DNA of 64,000 nt from Anaerolineales bacterium (lineage in GTDB: Bacteria > Chloroflexota > Anaerolineae > Anaerolineales > UBA4823): assembly GCA_003105035.1 (NCBI GenBank), contig PQAL01000037.1:9813-73812 (forward strand), read 5' to 3'. The notes beneath the pieces were generated by a model. That model made no database searches. It saw nothing but the letters and a program-made list of their open reading frames with translations, and had not been told where the DNA came from. Position 1 is the stretch's first letter; every line of letters begins with the position of its first letter. Positions 33,981 to 43,410 of this stretch are shown piece by piece. A program made the position numbers and the translations under genes.

Positions 33981-34985
33981 ATGTCATTGATTCTGGAGGT
34001 TAAGGATCTCATAACCAAATTCTATACTGTGGATGGTGTCGTTAATGCCATTAATGGGGTTAGTTTTAATTTATTTGAGGGCGAAACCCTGGCTGTCGTG
34101 GGTGAGAGTGGCAGTGGTAAGAGCGTTTCCATGTTGTCACTGCTTGGACTGATTCGTATGCCTCCAGGCCGGATTGAAGGTGGGGAAGCCCTATTCCATG
34201 GCTCGCATGGGACACGTGATTTGCTGAAACTCACTCAAAAGGAATTAAATGATGTGCGAGGAGGGCAAATCAGTTTTGTTTTTCAAGATGCACAAATGTC
34301 ACTTAATCCCATCCTCAGGATCGGTGATCAGATCTCAGAGACACTCACCCAACACATGGGATTAAACAAGGAACAGGCGCATGCCCGATCGATTGAACTG
34401 CTAACCGAGGTTGGAATCCCAGACCCGCAATTACGTTATGGTAATTATCCATTTGAATTTTCTGGTGGGATGCGCCAACGAGTGATGATTGCCATTGCTA
34501 TCGCCTGTAACCCGCAAATCGTCATTGCTGATGAACCAACGACAGCCCTGGATGTAACCATCCAAGCCCAAATGGTTAATATTTTCAAACGATTGCGCAA
34601 AAAACTGGGAATGGCAATTATATGGATCACTCATGACCTTGGAGTGGTAGCCGGGTTGGCTGAGCGGGTTCTCGTCTTCTACGGAGGGCGGGTCGTGGAG
34701 AGTGCTCTAGTAGACGACTTGTATGAGCACCCTGCCCATCCCTATACGATTGGGCTTCTTCAAGCACTGCCCCGGCTGGATACAAAGGAATCTCGCCGGC
34801 TAGTAAGTATTGAAGGCACCCCACCGGATTTGCTGATCCCACTTCGGAATTGTCCGTTTGCCTGGCGGTGCAAGTATGTATTTGAACGCTGTTGGAAAGA
34901 AATCCCACAACTATACCCGGTTGGTGAAAATCATATGACCGCCTGTTTCTACGACCTGGAGAAAGGCGATGTCCGTGATGCCTGA
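33981..34985 (+). CDS. ABC transporter ATP-binding protein, DppD type
   Basis: The 334-residue ATPase has Walker A GESGSGKS (41-48), signature FSGGMRQRV, Walker [13 protein letters not shown] and the H-loop THDLG. The C-terminal oligo_HPY-type cysteine region is present ([16 protein letters not shown]), as in subunits that carry a 4Fe-4S site. It overlaps the next ATPase gene by 17 nt. Confidence 0.94.
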   Translation: MSLILEVKDLITKFYTVDGVVNAINGVSFNLFEGETLAVVGESGSGKSVSMLSLLGLIRMPPGRIEGGEALFHGSHGTRDLLKLTQKELNDVRGGQISFVFQDAQMSLNPILRIGDQISETLTQHMGLNKEQAHARSIELLTEVGIPDPQLRYGNYPFEFSGGMRQRVMIAIAIACNPQIVIADEPTTALDVTIQAQMVNIFKRLRKKLGMAIIWITHDLGVVAGLAERVLVFYGGRVVESALVDDLYEHPAHPYTIGLLQALPRLDTKESRRLVSIEGTPPDLLIPLRNCPFAWRCKYVFERCWKEIPQLYPVGENHMTACFYDLEKGDVRDA

Positions 34986-36012
34986 GGATGGGGTTCTGAT
35001 CCGCGTCGTGAATTTAAAAAAATATTACCCGATTCACGAGGGGTTTTTCGCCAATGTTCGTCGTTGGATCAAAGCGGTTGATGATATCTCATTTGAAATT
35101 CATAAAGGCGAGACCTTGGGATTGGTCGGTGAAAGTGGTTGCGGTAAGACCACCACAGCACGGGCTATTCTTCAATTGCAACCACCAACAGCTGGAGAAG
35201 TATTCTTAGAAGACATTGAGTTAACCCAGCTTAGTTTTCAAAAAATGCGTCAGCTGCGTACTAGAATGCAAATTGTCTTCCAAGATCCGTATGCTTCATT
35301 AAATCCACGCCATTCGGTCGAACATATTATCGGAGAGCCATTGATCATCCATCATATGCTATCTGGAAAGGCTTTACACCAACGGGTGGCAGAATTACTT
35401 ACCCTTGTGGGGTTGGACCCTGCATACGTGCGTCGTTTTCCGCATGAGTTTTCGGGAGGTCAAAGACAGCGTATCATGATCGCCCGTGCGCTTTCTGTGA
35501 ACCCTGATTTCTTGGTTTGTGACGAGCCAATCTCAGCACTGGATGTATCTATTCAAGCCCAGGTGGTCAACCTGCTTCAATCCCTGCAGGAACAGCTTGG
35601 CGTGGCTTATTTATTTGTCGCTCATGATTTGAGTATGGTCAAGCATATCTCGCACCGTATTGTAGTCATGTATTTAGGTCATTGTATGGAATCGACTGAC
35701 CGCAACACCTTATTTGATGATCCACTACACCCATACACCCAGTCCCTAACTTCAGCAGTGCCCATACCTAATCCAAAGCTCGAGCGCAAACGACAAAGGA
35801 TCATCCTTAAAGGTGAACCGCCCAGCCCTGCAAATCCACCAACTGGTTGTGTTTTCCATCCCCGCTGCCTGCTCGCTGCAGAAATCTGCAAAACGGATAT
35901 TCCTGAGTTTAAAGAAATCTATCCTGGCCATTATGTCGCCTGCCATCTGGCTGATGCTGCAGGTCACAGTAAAATCCCCGAGTCTGCCCTCATCGACCAA
36001 GATCAGGGATAG
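34969..36012 (+). CDS. ABC transporter ATP-binding protein, DppF type
   Basis: The 347-residue second ATPase has Walker A GESGCGKT (55-62), signature FSGGQRQRI, Walker B FLVCDEPISALD and the oligo_HPY tail (PPTGCVFHPRCLLAAEICKT). The insertion after the first strand (EGFFANVRRWIKAV) is typical of DppF. Start at ATG 34969; an in-frame ATG three codons on is possible. With the previous four genes it completes an oligopeptide-type importer. Confidence 0.94.
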   Translation: MSVMPEDGVLIRVVNLKKYYPIHEGFFANVRRWIKAVDDISFEIHKGETLGLVGESGCGKTTTARAILQLQPPTAGEVFLEDIELTQLSFQKMRQLRTRMQIVFQDPYASLNPRHSVEHIIGEPLIIHHMLSGKALHQRVAELLTLVGLDPAYVRRFPHEFSGGQRQRIMIARALSVNPDFLVCDEPISALDVSIQAQVVNLLQSLQEQLGVAYLFVAHDLSMVKHISHRIVVMYLGHCMESTDRNTLFDDPLHPYTQSLTSAVPIPNPKLERKRQRIILKGEPPSPANPPTGCVFHPRCLLAAEICKTDIPEFKEIYPGHYVACHLADAAGHSKIPESALIDQDQG

Positions 36013-36202
36013 TGGAAGCCAGATGACTCCCGTAGGTTTAAACGGCAGATGGAAAAGCGTTTACACTCCTGGCAATCACCACAAACAATCTGCGTGTACT
36101 GCAGACATCTGGATAGTTGGCAATGACTCAGAAGATTATTGATGAAGGTATGCCTCAATACATATGCCAGGAGATATATACCTTGCTAAAAATTGAGGAA
36201 AA

Positions 36203-37480
36203 ATGAAAACGATCTCTGAAAAAGTCAAATTGGTTGTAGCAGGCGGGGGGACTGCTGGTCATATCGCCGCCATACAAGCAGCCCGCCTGGGGGTAAAAAC
36301 ATCAGTCATTGAAGCTGGGACCATGTTAGGCGGAACGATGACTGCTGGTGGCGTTTATATGCCCAATCATTTCTTCAGTACGAAGGGACCTGTTGTTCAA
36401 GGGATTCCCTGGGAGTTATATACCAAAACAAAAGAGATCGAAGGGCTTCCGATTCCAGATTATCGAAAGAGAAGACCGGTGGAATCACCTGGATATTACA
36501 GTTATATTAATATCCCGGTTTATGCCGCACTAAGCGAAGAGGAAGCGCTCAAAGCGGGTGTGGTCCTGCATTACCACGAGTTTATTGCTGAAGTTAAGTC
36601 TGCAGGAAATCTATGGGAGATCACCTCTTTTGGACGGGGAATCAAACGCATCACCAAAGCTAATGAGATTATTGACTGCACCGGCGATTCCGATATCGTA
36701 AGAATCCTGGGACTCAAGGTACTCAAATCTCGAGATTGCCAACCGGGTGCACTTCAATACAAGATCGAGGGCATCGAACACGAGCAGATATGGAAAGGAG
36801 AGGTCCAAACCATATACGAGGAAGCCATGCAAAACGGGATCTTACAAAAAGGTGATTTTGCATATCCAAACATGGAAACTTTCAAATACTACCTTGACCA
36901 TGGCGGTCATAATGCCACCCATATCTATGACGCCAACACATCCGATTGTGATGGTCAGACAAGGGCAAACATCGAGGGTAGAGTGCGTATGTTGCGGATG
37001 TTCAAGTTCGTCAAAAATTCAATCCCAGGTTGTGATAGAGCTGAAATCAAAATGATGGCGCCCTATGCAATTGCTCGTGAAACCTATCATACCCAGGGAG
37101 AATATGTCATTACGGGGGAGGATTTCCTCAAAGCAGTCAGTTTTGAGGATAAGGTATGTAATGCATTCAACTATATTGACATGCATAGTCAGGAAACAGG
37201 CTGTGAAGTCCAATTTCTCGAGACAGATGATCTCCTTCCAAAGGTTCCATTCCGAGCCTTGATCCCAAAAGACAGCCAGCGTATTACCGTGGCTGGTAGA
37301 AATATATCAGCAAACCGAGTTTCTTTTGCTGGAATCCGTGCCCAGTGTATTTGCATGGCCATGGGACAAGCCATGGGAGCAGCAGCTGCACTGGCTACTC
37401 AACGGGGGGTAGCCTCCAGGGATGTGCCCAGCCAGGATATTGTGGCTGTAACAGTTGAGCACGGAGCGGTTCCATTATGA
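36203..37480 (+). CDS. FAD-dependent oxidoreductase (FAD_oxidored type) 1
   Basis: The 425-residue flavoprotein starts with the dinucleotide-binding motif VVAGGGTAGHIAAIQAARLG and SVIEAGTMLGGTMTAGG, typical of PF12831-like oxidoreductases. IDCTGDSDIVRILG is the second FAD motif and ITVAGRNISANRVSFAGIRAQ closes the FAD domain. The central part is the substrate domain. It lies 190 nt after the importer genes and 21 nt before a paralogue. The pair probably oxidises an imported amine or amino acid or hydroxy compound; the substrate is unknown. Confidence 0.85.
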   Translation: MKTISEKVKLVVAGGGTAGHIAAIQAARLGVKTSVIEAGTMLGGTMTAGGVYMPNHFFSTKGPVVQGIPWELYTKTKEIEGLPIPDYRKRRPVESPGYYSYINIPVYAALSEEEALKAGVVLHYHEFIAEVKSAGNLWEITSFGRGIKRITKANEIIDCTGDSDIVRILGLKVLKSRDCQPGALQYKIEGIEHEQIWKGEVQTIYEEAMQNGILQKGDFAYPNMETFKYYLDHGGHNATHIYDANTSDCDGQTRANIEGRVRMLRMFKFVKNSIPGCDRAEIKMMAPYAIARETYHTQGEYVITGEDFLKAVSFEDKVCNAFNYIDMHSQETGCEVQFLETDDLLPKVPFRALIPKDSQRITVAGRNISANRVSFAGIRAQCICMAMGQAMGAAAALATQRGVASRDVPSQDIVAVTVEHGAVPL

Positions 37481-37501
37481 TTTTTTTGAGGATGAAAAGA
37501 G

Positions 37502-38860
37502 ATGGCTTATATCAATGATGCAGCAAGGCAGGTGCCGGTTATTACCGAGACAGATGTACTGGTAGTAGGAAGCGGTCCGGGTGGATTGGCTGCGGCAATA
37601 AGCTCAGCCCGCGCTGGTGTTGATACCATGCTTGTGGAGCGATTCGGTTGCCTGGGTGGCAATCTCACCATTGTAGGAGTGGAAGGTATCGCATGGTACC
37701 GTAAAGAAGGAACCATTGATGTAGAAGGAATCGGTATTGAATTTGAGCAACGCGCCAAAGTTATAGGTGCAACCAGCCCAGAGCCCCAATCCAAGAGTGA
37801 GGCGATCAATGCAGAGATGTTCAAATATGTGGCAGATGTGATGGTTCAAGAGGCAGGCGTTATTCCCCTACTTCACAGCGTTGTGATTGATACCATCATA
37901 GAAGATAGCATAATCAAGGGTGTTATCATCCACAACAAATCTGGCAGACAAGCAATTTTGGCAAAGCGGGTGATTGATGCTACCGGGGATGCAGATTTGG
38001 CATTTTTCTCCGGTGCCCCTTACAAAAAAACTCCCAAAGAAGAAATGCTTTCTGTGACGGTGATGTTTTCAGTTTCGGGGGTGAACAGGAAGCGCTTTCT
38101 TGAATATGTAAAAGGAAATCCTACCACCTATAAGGATTGGGGCAAGAATTGGGATATGCAAACAGATGGAAAGGAAGATGACCTTTTCAGCCCTTATCTT
38201 GAACATCCATTTAATCAGGCGCGTGAGCTAGGAGTAATCCCAAAAGGTCTCACGAGCATCGGAGGTACTTGGAGTACCATCACTGACTATGGAGAAGCCA
38301 CATATCTCAATATGATCCATATGACAAATTATGATGGCACGGATGTATGGGATCTGACCAAGGCAGAGATCGATGGAAGGTATCAAGCACTTCAGGCGAT
38401 TAAAGCTTTACGACACTTTGCTCCTGGTTTCGAAGAAGCCGAATTGAGGAATTATGGTATGACCGTGGGGATTCGGGATACCCGCAAAATTATTGGCTGG
38501 TATGAGCTGACCGAGCATGATGTAAAAAACCAGGCCCGTTTTGAAGATTCAATCGGCATATTCCCTGAGTTCATCGATGGCTATGGCGTCCTGATCCTTC
38601 CCACCACGGGCCGATACTATCAGGTTCCCTTTGGGATTTTGGTACCAAAAAACGTGGAAAATTTACTAATTGCAGGACGTTGTGTGGCGGGCGATAAGAT
38701 TTCACACGCCTCGGTACGCAATATGATGTGCTGCACGGTGACTGGCCAGGGTGCAGGTGTGGCAGCCGCGGTCTCGGTAAAGGATGGCGTAAAAACCAGC
38801 GAAGTTAAGATTAATCACCTTCAAAAGGCTCTTGAAAAGCAAGGGGTTCGAATTAAGTAG
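37502..38860 (+). CDS. FAD-dependent oxidoreductase (FAD_oxidored type) 2
   Basis: The 452-residue flavoprotein has TDVLVVGSGPGGLAAAISSA and MLVERFGCLGGNLTIVGVEG at the N-terminus. IDATGDADLAFFSGAPY and the C-terminal LLIAGRCVAGDKISHASVRNM complete the FAD-binding parts. It is related to the preceding gene product but differs in the middle domain, so the two may form a heteromer or act in sequence. It precedes an aminotransferase gene by 64 nt. Confidence 0.87.
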   Translation: MAYINDAARQVPVITETDVLVVGSGPGGLAAAISSARAGVDTMLVERFGCLGGNLTIVGVEGIAWYRKEGTIDVEGIGIEFEQRAKVIGATSPEPQSKSEAINAEMFKYVADVMVQEAGVIPLLHSVVIDTIIEDSIIKGVIIHNKSGRQAILAKRVIDATGDADLAFFSGAPYKKTPKEEMLSVTVMFSVSGVNRKRFLEYVKGNPTTYKDWGKNWDMQTDGKEDDLFSPYLEHPFNQARELGVIPKGLTSIGGTWSTITDYGEATYLNMIHMTNYDGTDVWDLTKAEIDGRYQALQAIKALRHFAPGFEEAELRNYGMTVGIRDTRKIIGWYELTEHDVKNQARFEDSIGIFPEFIDGYGVLILPTTGRYYQVPFGILVPKNVENLLIAGRCVAGDKISHASVRNMMCCTVTGQGAGVAAAVSVKDGVKTSEVKINHLQKALEKQGVRIK

Positions 38861-38924
38861 AACCCAAATAATACTAATACCCCAATATATTACTCATCGA
38901 AAGGAATTAAATACAAAGAATTCA

Positions 38925-40034
38925 ATGAACACTTACACTGATCTAAACACCCCCGAACGCATTCTGCTTGGCCCGGGTCCGAGCATGGTTCCCCCGCGTG
39001 TTCTTCAAGCCATGGCGCATCCACTGGTTGGTCACCTCGACCCGCAATTTATTGTCCTTATGAAAGAGGTCCAAGAATTATTACGCTACGTCTTTCAAAC
39101 AAAAAATCTCATGACCTTACCTGTATCAGGTACTGGAAGCGCTGGCATGGAAGCTGCGGTTGCCAACTTGATCGAACCGGGCGATTCCATCATGGTTGGT
39201 GTGAACGGTTACTTCGGTGAGCGAATATGTGAAATGGCGAGTCGTTATGGTGCTGTTGTTCATCGCCTGGATAAACCTTGGGGGGATGTATTTACACCAC
39301 AGGAGATTGATACAGCATTGACTCAAAAGAAGGCCAAGGTTGTCGCACTTGTGCATGCAGAGACCTCAACAGGTGCATTGACCCCCCTGGAAGGTATGGC
39401 TGAGATTGTCCACAAGCATGGAGCATTATTATTAATCGACTGTGTCACTTCGCTAGGTGGGATTCCGATCAAGATTGATGACTGGGATATTGATATTGCT
39501 TACAGTGGCACCCAGAAGTGCTTAAGCTGCCCGCCCGGATTGGCACCTATCACCATCGGGCACCGCGCTCAGGAAGCCCTCCACCAGCGAAAAACAAAGG
39601 TAGCCAACTGGTACCTGGATATGACCATGCTCGAGCATTACTGGGGTGAAGAGCGTACCTACCATCACACCGCCCCTATCAGCATGAATTTTGGTCTTCG
39701 GGAAGCATTACGTCTGGTTCAAGAAGAGGGATTGGAGGCACGATTTTTACGCCACAGGACGAATAGCGAATTTCTTTGGAATGAATTGGAGCATCTCAAC
39801 CTGAACTTGATTGTCCCACTTGATCACCGGCTGCCTTCTGTCACTACTGTGGCAGTACCAGATGGTGTTATCGATGCCGAGATCCGCAGGAGACTCCTGG
39901 AGGAATACAACATTGAAATTGCCGGTGGTTTAGGATCTTTCAAGGGCAAGGTTTGGCGCATTGGGCTGATGGGTTATTCATCACGCAAGGAAAATGTTGC
40001 TCTTCTGATATCAGCTTTGTCACGCGTGCTTTAA
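38925..40034 (+). CDS. Class V aminotransferase (serine-pyruvate / alanine-glyoxylate type)
   Basis: The 369-residue PLP enzyme starts near the conserved LNTPERILLGPGPSMVPPRVL motif. The PLP lysine is in YSGTQKCLSCPPGLAPITIG, and CVTSLGGIPIKIDDWDID is the cofactor-binding aspartate region. The longest frame would begin inside the previous gene, and the ATG at 38925 fits the family N-terminus although no strong ribosome binding site is seen. These enzymes convert glyoxylate to glycine or transaminate serine, alanine or phosphonates. As last gene of the importer-oxidoreductase operon it probably handles the 2-oxo product or the amine of the imported compound. Confidence 0.9.
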   Translation: MNTYTDLNTPERILLGPGPSMVPPRVLQAMAHPLVGHLDPQFIVLMKEVQELLRYVFQTKNLMTLPVSGTGSAGMEAAVANLIEPGDSIMVGVNGYFGERICEMASRYGAVVHRLDKPWGDVFTPQEIDTALTQKKAKVVALVHAETSTGALTPLEGMAEIVHKHGALLLIDCVTSLGGIPIKIDDWDIDIAYSGTQKCLSCPPGLAPITIGHRAQEALHQRKTKVANWYLDMTMLEHYWGEERTYHHTAPISMNFGLREALRLVQEEGLEARFLRHRTNSEFLWNELEHLNLNLIVPLDHRLPSVTTVAVPDGVIDAEIRRRLLEEYNIEIAGGLGSFKGKVWRIGLMGYSSRKENVALLISALSRVL

Positions 40035-40195
40035 TTAAAAATCGAAATCATCGCCAATTGAGTAGAGGATTAGACTATTGACATTTATACAAAGTGTGTC
40101 CGGATACAATAAGTTTAGACGCTTTATCTGGCTTGTCTGAATTTTCAACCTTGGTTGTTGAGTGATGTTTGGAATTGGCGTTTTATCTTCTTCAT

Positions 40196-40220
40196 ACCTG
40201 GTGCGATATAATGACCAGGT
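40196..40220. promoter_or_regulatory. Inverted repeat around a TATAAT box
   Basis: ACCTGGT (40196-40202) and ACCAGGT (40214-40220) flank GCGATATAATG, so a protein bound to the palindrome would cover the -10 box of the sensor kinase gene 78 nt downstream. The -35 region is weak. Confidence 0.45.
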
Positions 40221-40297
40221 CTAATGTTCAATAATATATTAGCCTATTTGTACCAAGTCACCTGGGTGATCGGCAGCATTTTTCCATGGAGATGTAA

Positions 40298-42610
40298 ATG
40301 ATTAGGACGCGGTTACTCATCGGTTTTGTGTTGGTAGCCTTGCTTCCTGTGATTGGTTTGGGTATTGGTACGTACATCGTCAGTTACCAAAGCGGACGTC
40401 AGCAATCCATTGATCGGCTCGAATCGGTTGCGGCTCGCAAGGAGTTAGCCGTTCAGGTCTGGGTACAATCTCTGCAAGAGGAATTACAGATCGCGGCACG
40501 AAGCGATTATTCTCCAAAGTTGGTCGCAAATGCGATACGTTTATCCAATGAGGGCGAAGTACATGCCTGGTACAACGATATGGTCCGGAAATGGCTGCAG
40601 ATATTCGTCAATCATTCCAATCAATTCAATGAGCTGTTTCTGGTTGATCGGAATGGTAAGGTCGTACTATCTACTGCACAAAATCGTGAACAAAGCAACT
40701 ATACAAATTTTATCTTCGATTCTAAGGGACTAGCCGAATCTTATACACAGCTTCCATTTATTCGGAGTTCTATTAATGCAAGCCCTGACGAATTGTATTC
40801 TGATATTTCGTCCGTCTTTGTGTTGATTCCAGTGAATGGCGATGATGGCCAACTGTTGGGTGCGATTGGTGGCAAAGCTCGGATTGATAGTTTACAAGCA
40901 GTTTTAAATGAAAAAACAGGCTTAGGTTCAACAGGACAAGCATATCTTGTCAACTGGAACCATTCCTTATTGATCGGTACAAATTTAGATGAGAGCTCAT
41001 TAAATGGAGCGATAGTAAATTCTATTCACGCCACAGGGATCGATTATGCCATCGATAATGCTGCTAATTTAGCTGGGATTTACAAGAACCCTCAGGGAAC
41101 AAACGTGGTTGGTATTTACCGATGGCTTCCGGATTTGAATGTCGTTCTATCGGTTGAACAAGATTCCTCAGAGGCTTTTCAAGCTGTCTCAGCTGGTACA
41201 GTGATGAATCTCATCGTCGCAGTGATTGCACTGGTTTTTGCAATACTGGCTGCGATGTATATGACCCGAAATATTGCGAATCCTATCGTTAATCTAGCTC
41301 GTACCGCCACTCAGATCGCACAAGGTGACCTAAATAAGACAGCAGATATAGTCCGTGAAGATGAGGTGGGCGCATTAGCCCGCGCATTTAATATTATGAC
41401 TGGCCAGCTTCGAGATTTGATCGGCTCTCTGGAACAACGCGTGGGTGAGCGAACCCGTGCTCTTCAGATTGCAAATGAATCATTGGAACGAAGAGCTTTA
41501 CAGATGGAAACCAGCGCTCAAGTTGGTCGCGAGATCACTTCAATTCTGGATCTGGACACTCTCTTGAATCGTGTGGTTGAGTTGATTCAGGATGCTTTTA
41601 GGTATTACCATGTCCAGGTGTTTCTATTGGATAGGGAGTCTAACCAGTTAGTATTGCGTGCCAGCAGCATGCGCCACCCCGTTCAATTTTCACGTTTGGA
41701 TGTAGGAAAAACAAGTATCAATGGTTTAGTTGCTGAAACAGGTGAAATCTCGATGGTGAACGACGTATCACAAAATCCAGATTTTTTGATTGATAGCGAA
41801 TTGCCTGAAACTCATTCTGAACTAGTCATTCCCCTTCGCCAGGCGGAGCATGTCATCGGGACGCTCGATGTGCAGAGCTCGAGCGTCAATGCCTTCAGCA
41901 AGGAAGATATCCTGGTAGTCCAGGGCCTGGGAGATCAGATCGCTGTGGCGATTGAAAATGCTCATTTATATGATAGAAGTCGGGAATTAGCGGTTCTAGC
42001 TGAGCGTCATCGACTGTCGCGCGAACTTCACGATTCGGTGACCCAGTCGCTTTACAGCCTGGTTCTCTTTTCCGAAGGCTGGCGCCGTACACTTGATACC
42101 AAGGTTGGCCCACAGATCGAAGAATATTTTAATCGAATTGGCGAGATTGCCCAGCAATCCTTACGAGAAATGCGCCTTCTCATCTATGAATTACGGCCTC
42201 CTACTCTGGAGCAAGTAGGCCTGCTGGGTGCTCTCCAAAAACGTATCGATGCTGTTGAAAAACAGGTCGGGATAGAGGCGCGGGTGGTGATGGAGGATTT
42301 CATTGACCTACCCATTGAACTAGAGCAAGACCTGTATTGGATCGCCCAGGAAGCCCTAAATAATGCCTTAAAACATGGTCACGCAACCCGTGAGGCTGTG
42401 CGGATTTGTACTGAGAATTCACATGTCATCTTGGAAATTACTGATAATGGCGTTGGTTTTGATCCAGATGACATTGAGCACCGAGGTGGAATGGGATTAA
42501 CCAGTATGGTCGAGCGGGCTAAAAACATCGGCGGTGAACTAACAATCAGCTCTCATTATAATGAAGGTACAATAGTAAGGACAAGTGTCCCATTTGTAAT
42601 GACATCCTGA
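40298..42610 (+). CDS. Sensor histidine kinase with extracellular Cache-like, HAMP and GAF domains
   Basis: The 770-residue kinase has TM1 at 6-28, an extracellular Cache-like domain (30-300: NELFLVDRNGKVVLST, FVLIPVNGDDGQLLGAIGGKARIDSL), and TM2 at 303-322. HAMP follows (323-380: IANPIVNLARTATQIAQGDL), then a coiled coil, a GAF domain (405-560) and HisKA_3 with H578 in HRLSRELHDSVTQSLYSL. The ATPase domain has EALNNALKHGHA, DNGVGF and GMGLTSMVERA. It is probably a receptor for an extracellular small molecule, plausibly the compound imported by the adjacent operon. It is followed by a NarL-type regulator after 40 nt. Confidence 0.93.
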   Translation: MIRTRLLIGFVLVALLPVIGLGIGTYIVSYQSGRQQSIDRLESVAARKELAVQVWVQSLQEELQIAARSDYSPKLVANAIRLSNEGEVHAWYNDMVRKWLQIFVNHSNQFNELFLVDRNGKVVLSTAQNREQSNYTNFIFDSKGLAESYTQLPFIRSSINASPDELYSDISSVFVLIPVNGDDGQLLGAIGGKARIDSLQAVLNEKTGLGSTGQAYLVNWNHSLLIGTNLDESSLNGAIVNSIHATGIDYAIDNAANLAGIYKNPQGTNVVGIYRWLPDLNVVLSVEQDSSEAFQAVSAGTVMNLIVAVIALVFAILAAMYMTRNIANPIVNLARTATQIAQGDLNKTADIVREDEVGALARAFNIMTGQLRDLIGSLEQRVGERTRALQIANESLERRALQMETSAQVGREITSILDLDTLLNRVVELIQDAFRYYHVQVFLLDRESNQLVLRASSMRHPVQFSRLDVGKTSINGLVAETGEISMVNDVSQNPDFLIDSELPETHSELVIPLRQAEHVIGTLDVQSSSVNAFSKEDILVVQGLGDQIAVAIENAHLYDRSRELAVLAERHRLSRELHDSVTQSLYSLVLFSEGWRRTLDTKVGPQIEEYFNRIGEIAQQSLREMRLLIYELRPPTLEQVGLLGALQKRIDAVEKQVGIEARVVMEDFIDLPIELEQDLYWIAQEALNNALKHGHATREAVRICTENSHVILEITDNGVGFDPDDIEHRGGMGLTSMVERAKNIGGELTISSHYNEGTIVRTSVPFVMTS

Positions 42611-42650
42611 ACTTTTTTTTGTGACTTGTTAGATTAATGGGAAGATAAGA

Positions 42651-43310
42651 ATGACTGTTATCCGGATCTTGATCGCAGATGACCATCCAATTATTCGGGA
42701 GGCTCTCCGTACGCTGATTCGCACAGATCCTGGCATGGAATTGGTCGGAGAAGCTGTGAATGGCACGGATGCTGTTGAAAAGGCGAGGACTCTGAAACCG
42801 AATGTGATATTAATGGATTTAGTGATGCCGGAAAAAGATGGTATCCAGGCAATTAGTGAGATCAAGGAAAAAGATCCGTCTGTGTCCATCCTTGTCTTAA
42901 CAAGTTTTTCAGAGGAGGATAAAGTATTTCCGGCTATTCGAGCTGGTGCATTAGGTTACTTACTAAAAGATTCTTCTCCTCAAGAACTGCTTCAGGCTAT
43001 TTACAATGTCCATCAAGGCAAAGCCTCCCTGCATCCGAGTATTGCCCTGCAATTGATGCGAGAAATTAACCGGCCATCAGATCTGCCCCCTGCAAAGGAT
43101 CCTTTGAGCGAGCGCGAGCTGGAAGTGCTTAAGCTGGTTGCCCAGGGATTGACCAATCACGAAATCGCAGAGCGCTTGTATATAAGTGAATGGACTGTTT
43201 CATCTCATGTCAGAAATATACTTGGAAAATTACATTTGGCTAATCGAACCCAAGCTGCTCTTTATGCACTGCGAGAGGGGCTTGCGGATCTAAAAAAGCC
43301 AAACCTATAA
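42651..43310 (+). CDS. NarL/LuxR-type response regulator
   Basis: The 219-residue regulator has a receiver domain with IADDHP, phosphoacceptor D56 in VILMDLVMPEKDG and K in GYLLKDSSPQ. Its LuxR HTH reads LSERELEVLKLVAQGLTNHE and LYISEWTVSSHVRNILGKL. It pairs with the Cache-GAF kinase upstream. It is convergent with the CoA-ester cluster (100 nt between stops). Confidence 0.94.
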   Translation: MTVIRILIADDHPIIREALRTLIRTDPGMELVGEAVNGTDAVEKARTLKPNVILMDLVMPEKDGIQAISEIKEKDPSVSILVLTSFSEEDKVFPAIRAGALGYLLKDSSPQELLQAIYNVHQGKASLHPSIALQLMREINRPSDLPPAKDPLSERELEVLKLVAQGLTNHEIAERLYISEWTVSSHVRNILGKLHLANRTQAALYALREGLADLKKPNL

Positions 43311-43410
43311 GTAACACCCACCATTATATATACTGGATGGCGCGTCTGATGCCAGGATAGGTAATAAATCATCCATTAGGCGCATGATCCAATCTGTACG
43401 AATCCCTTCT

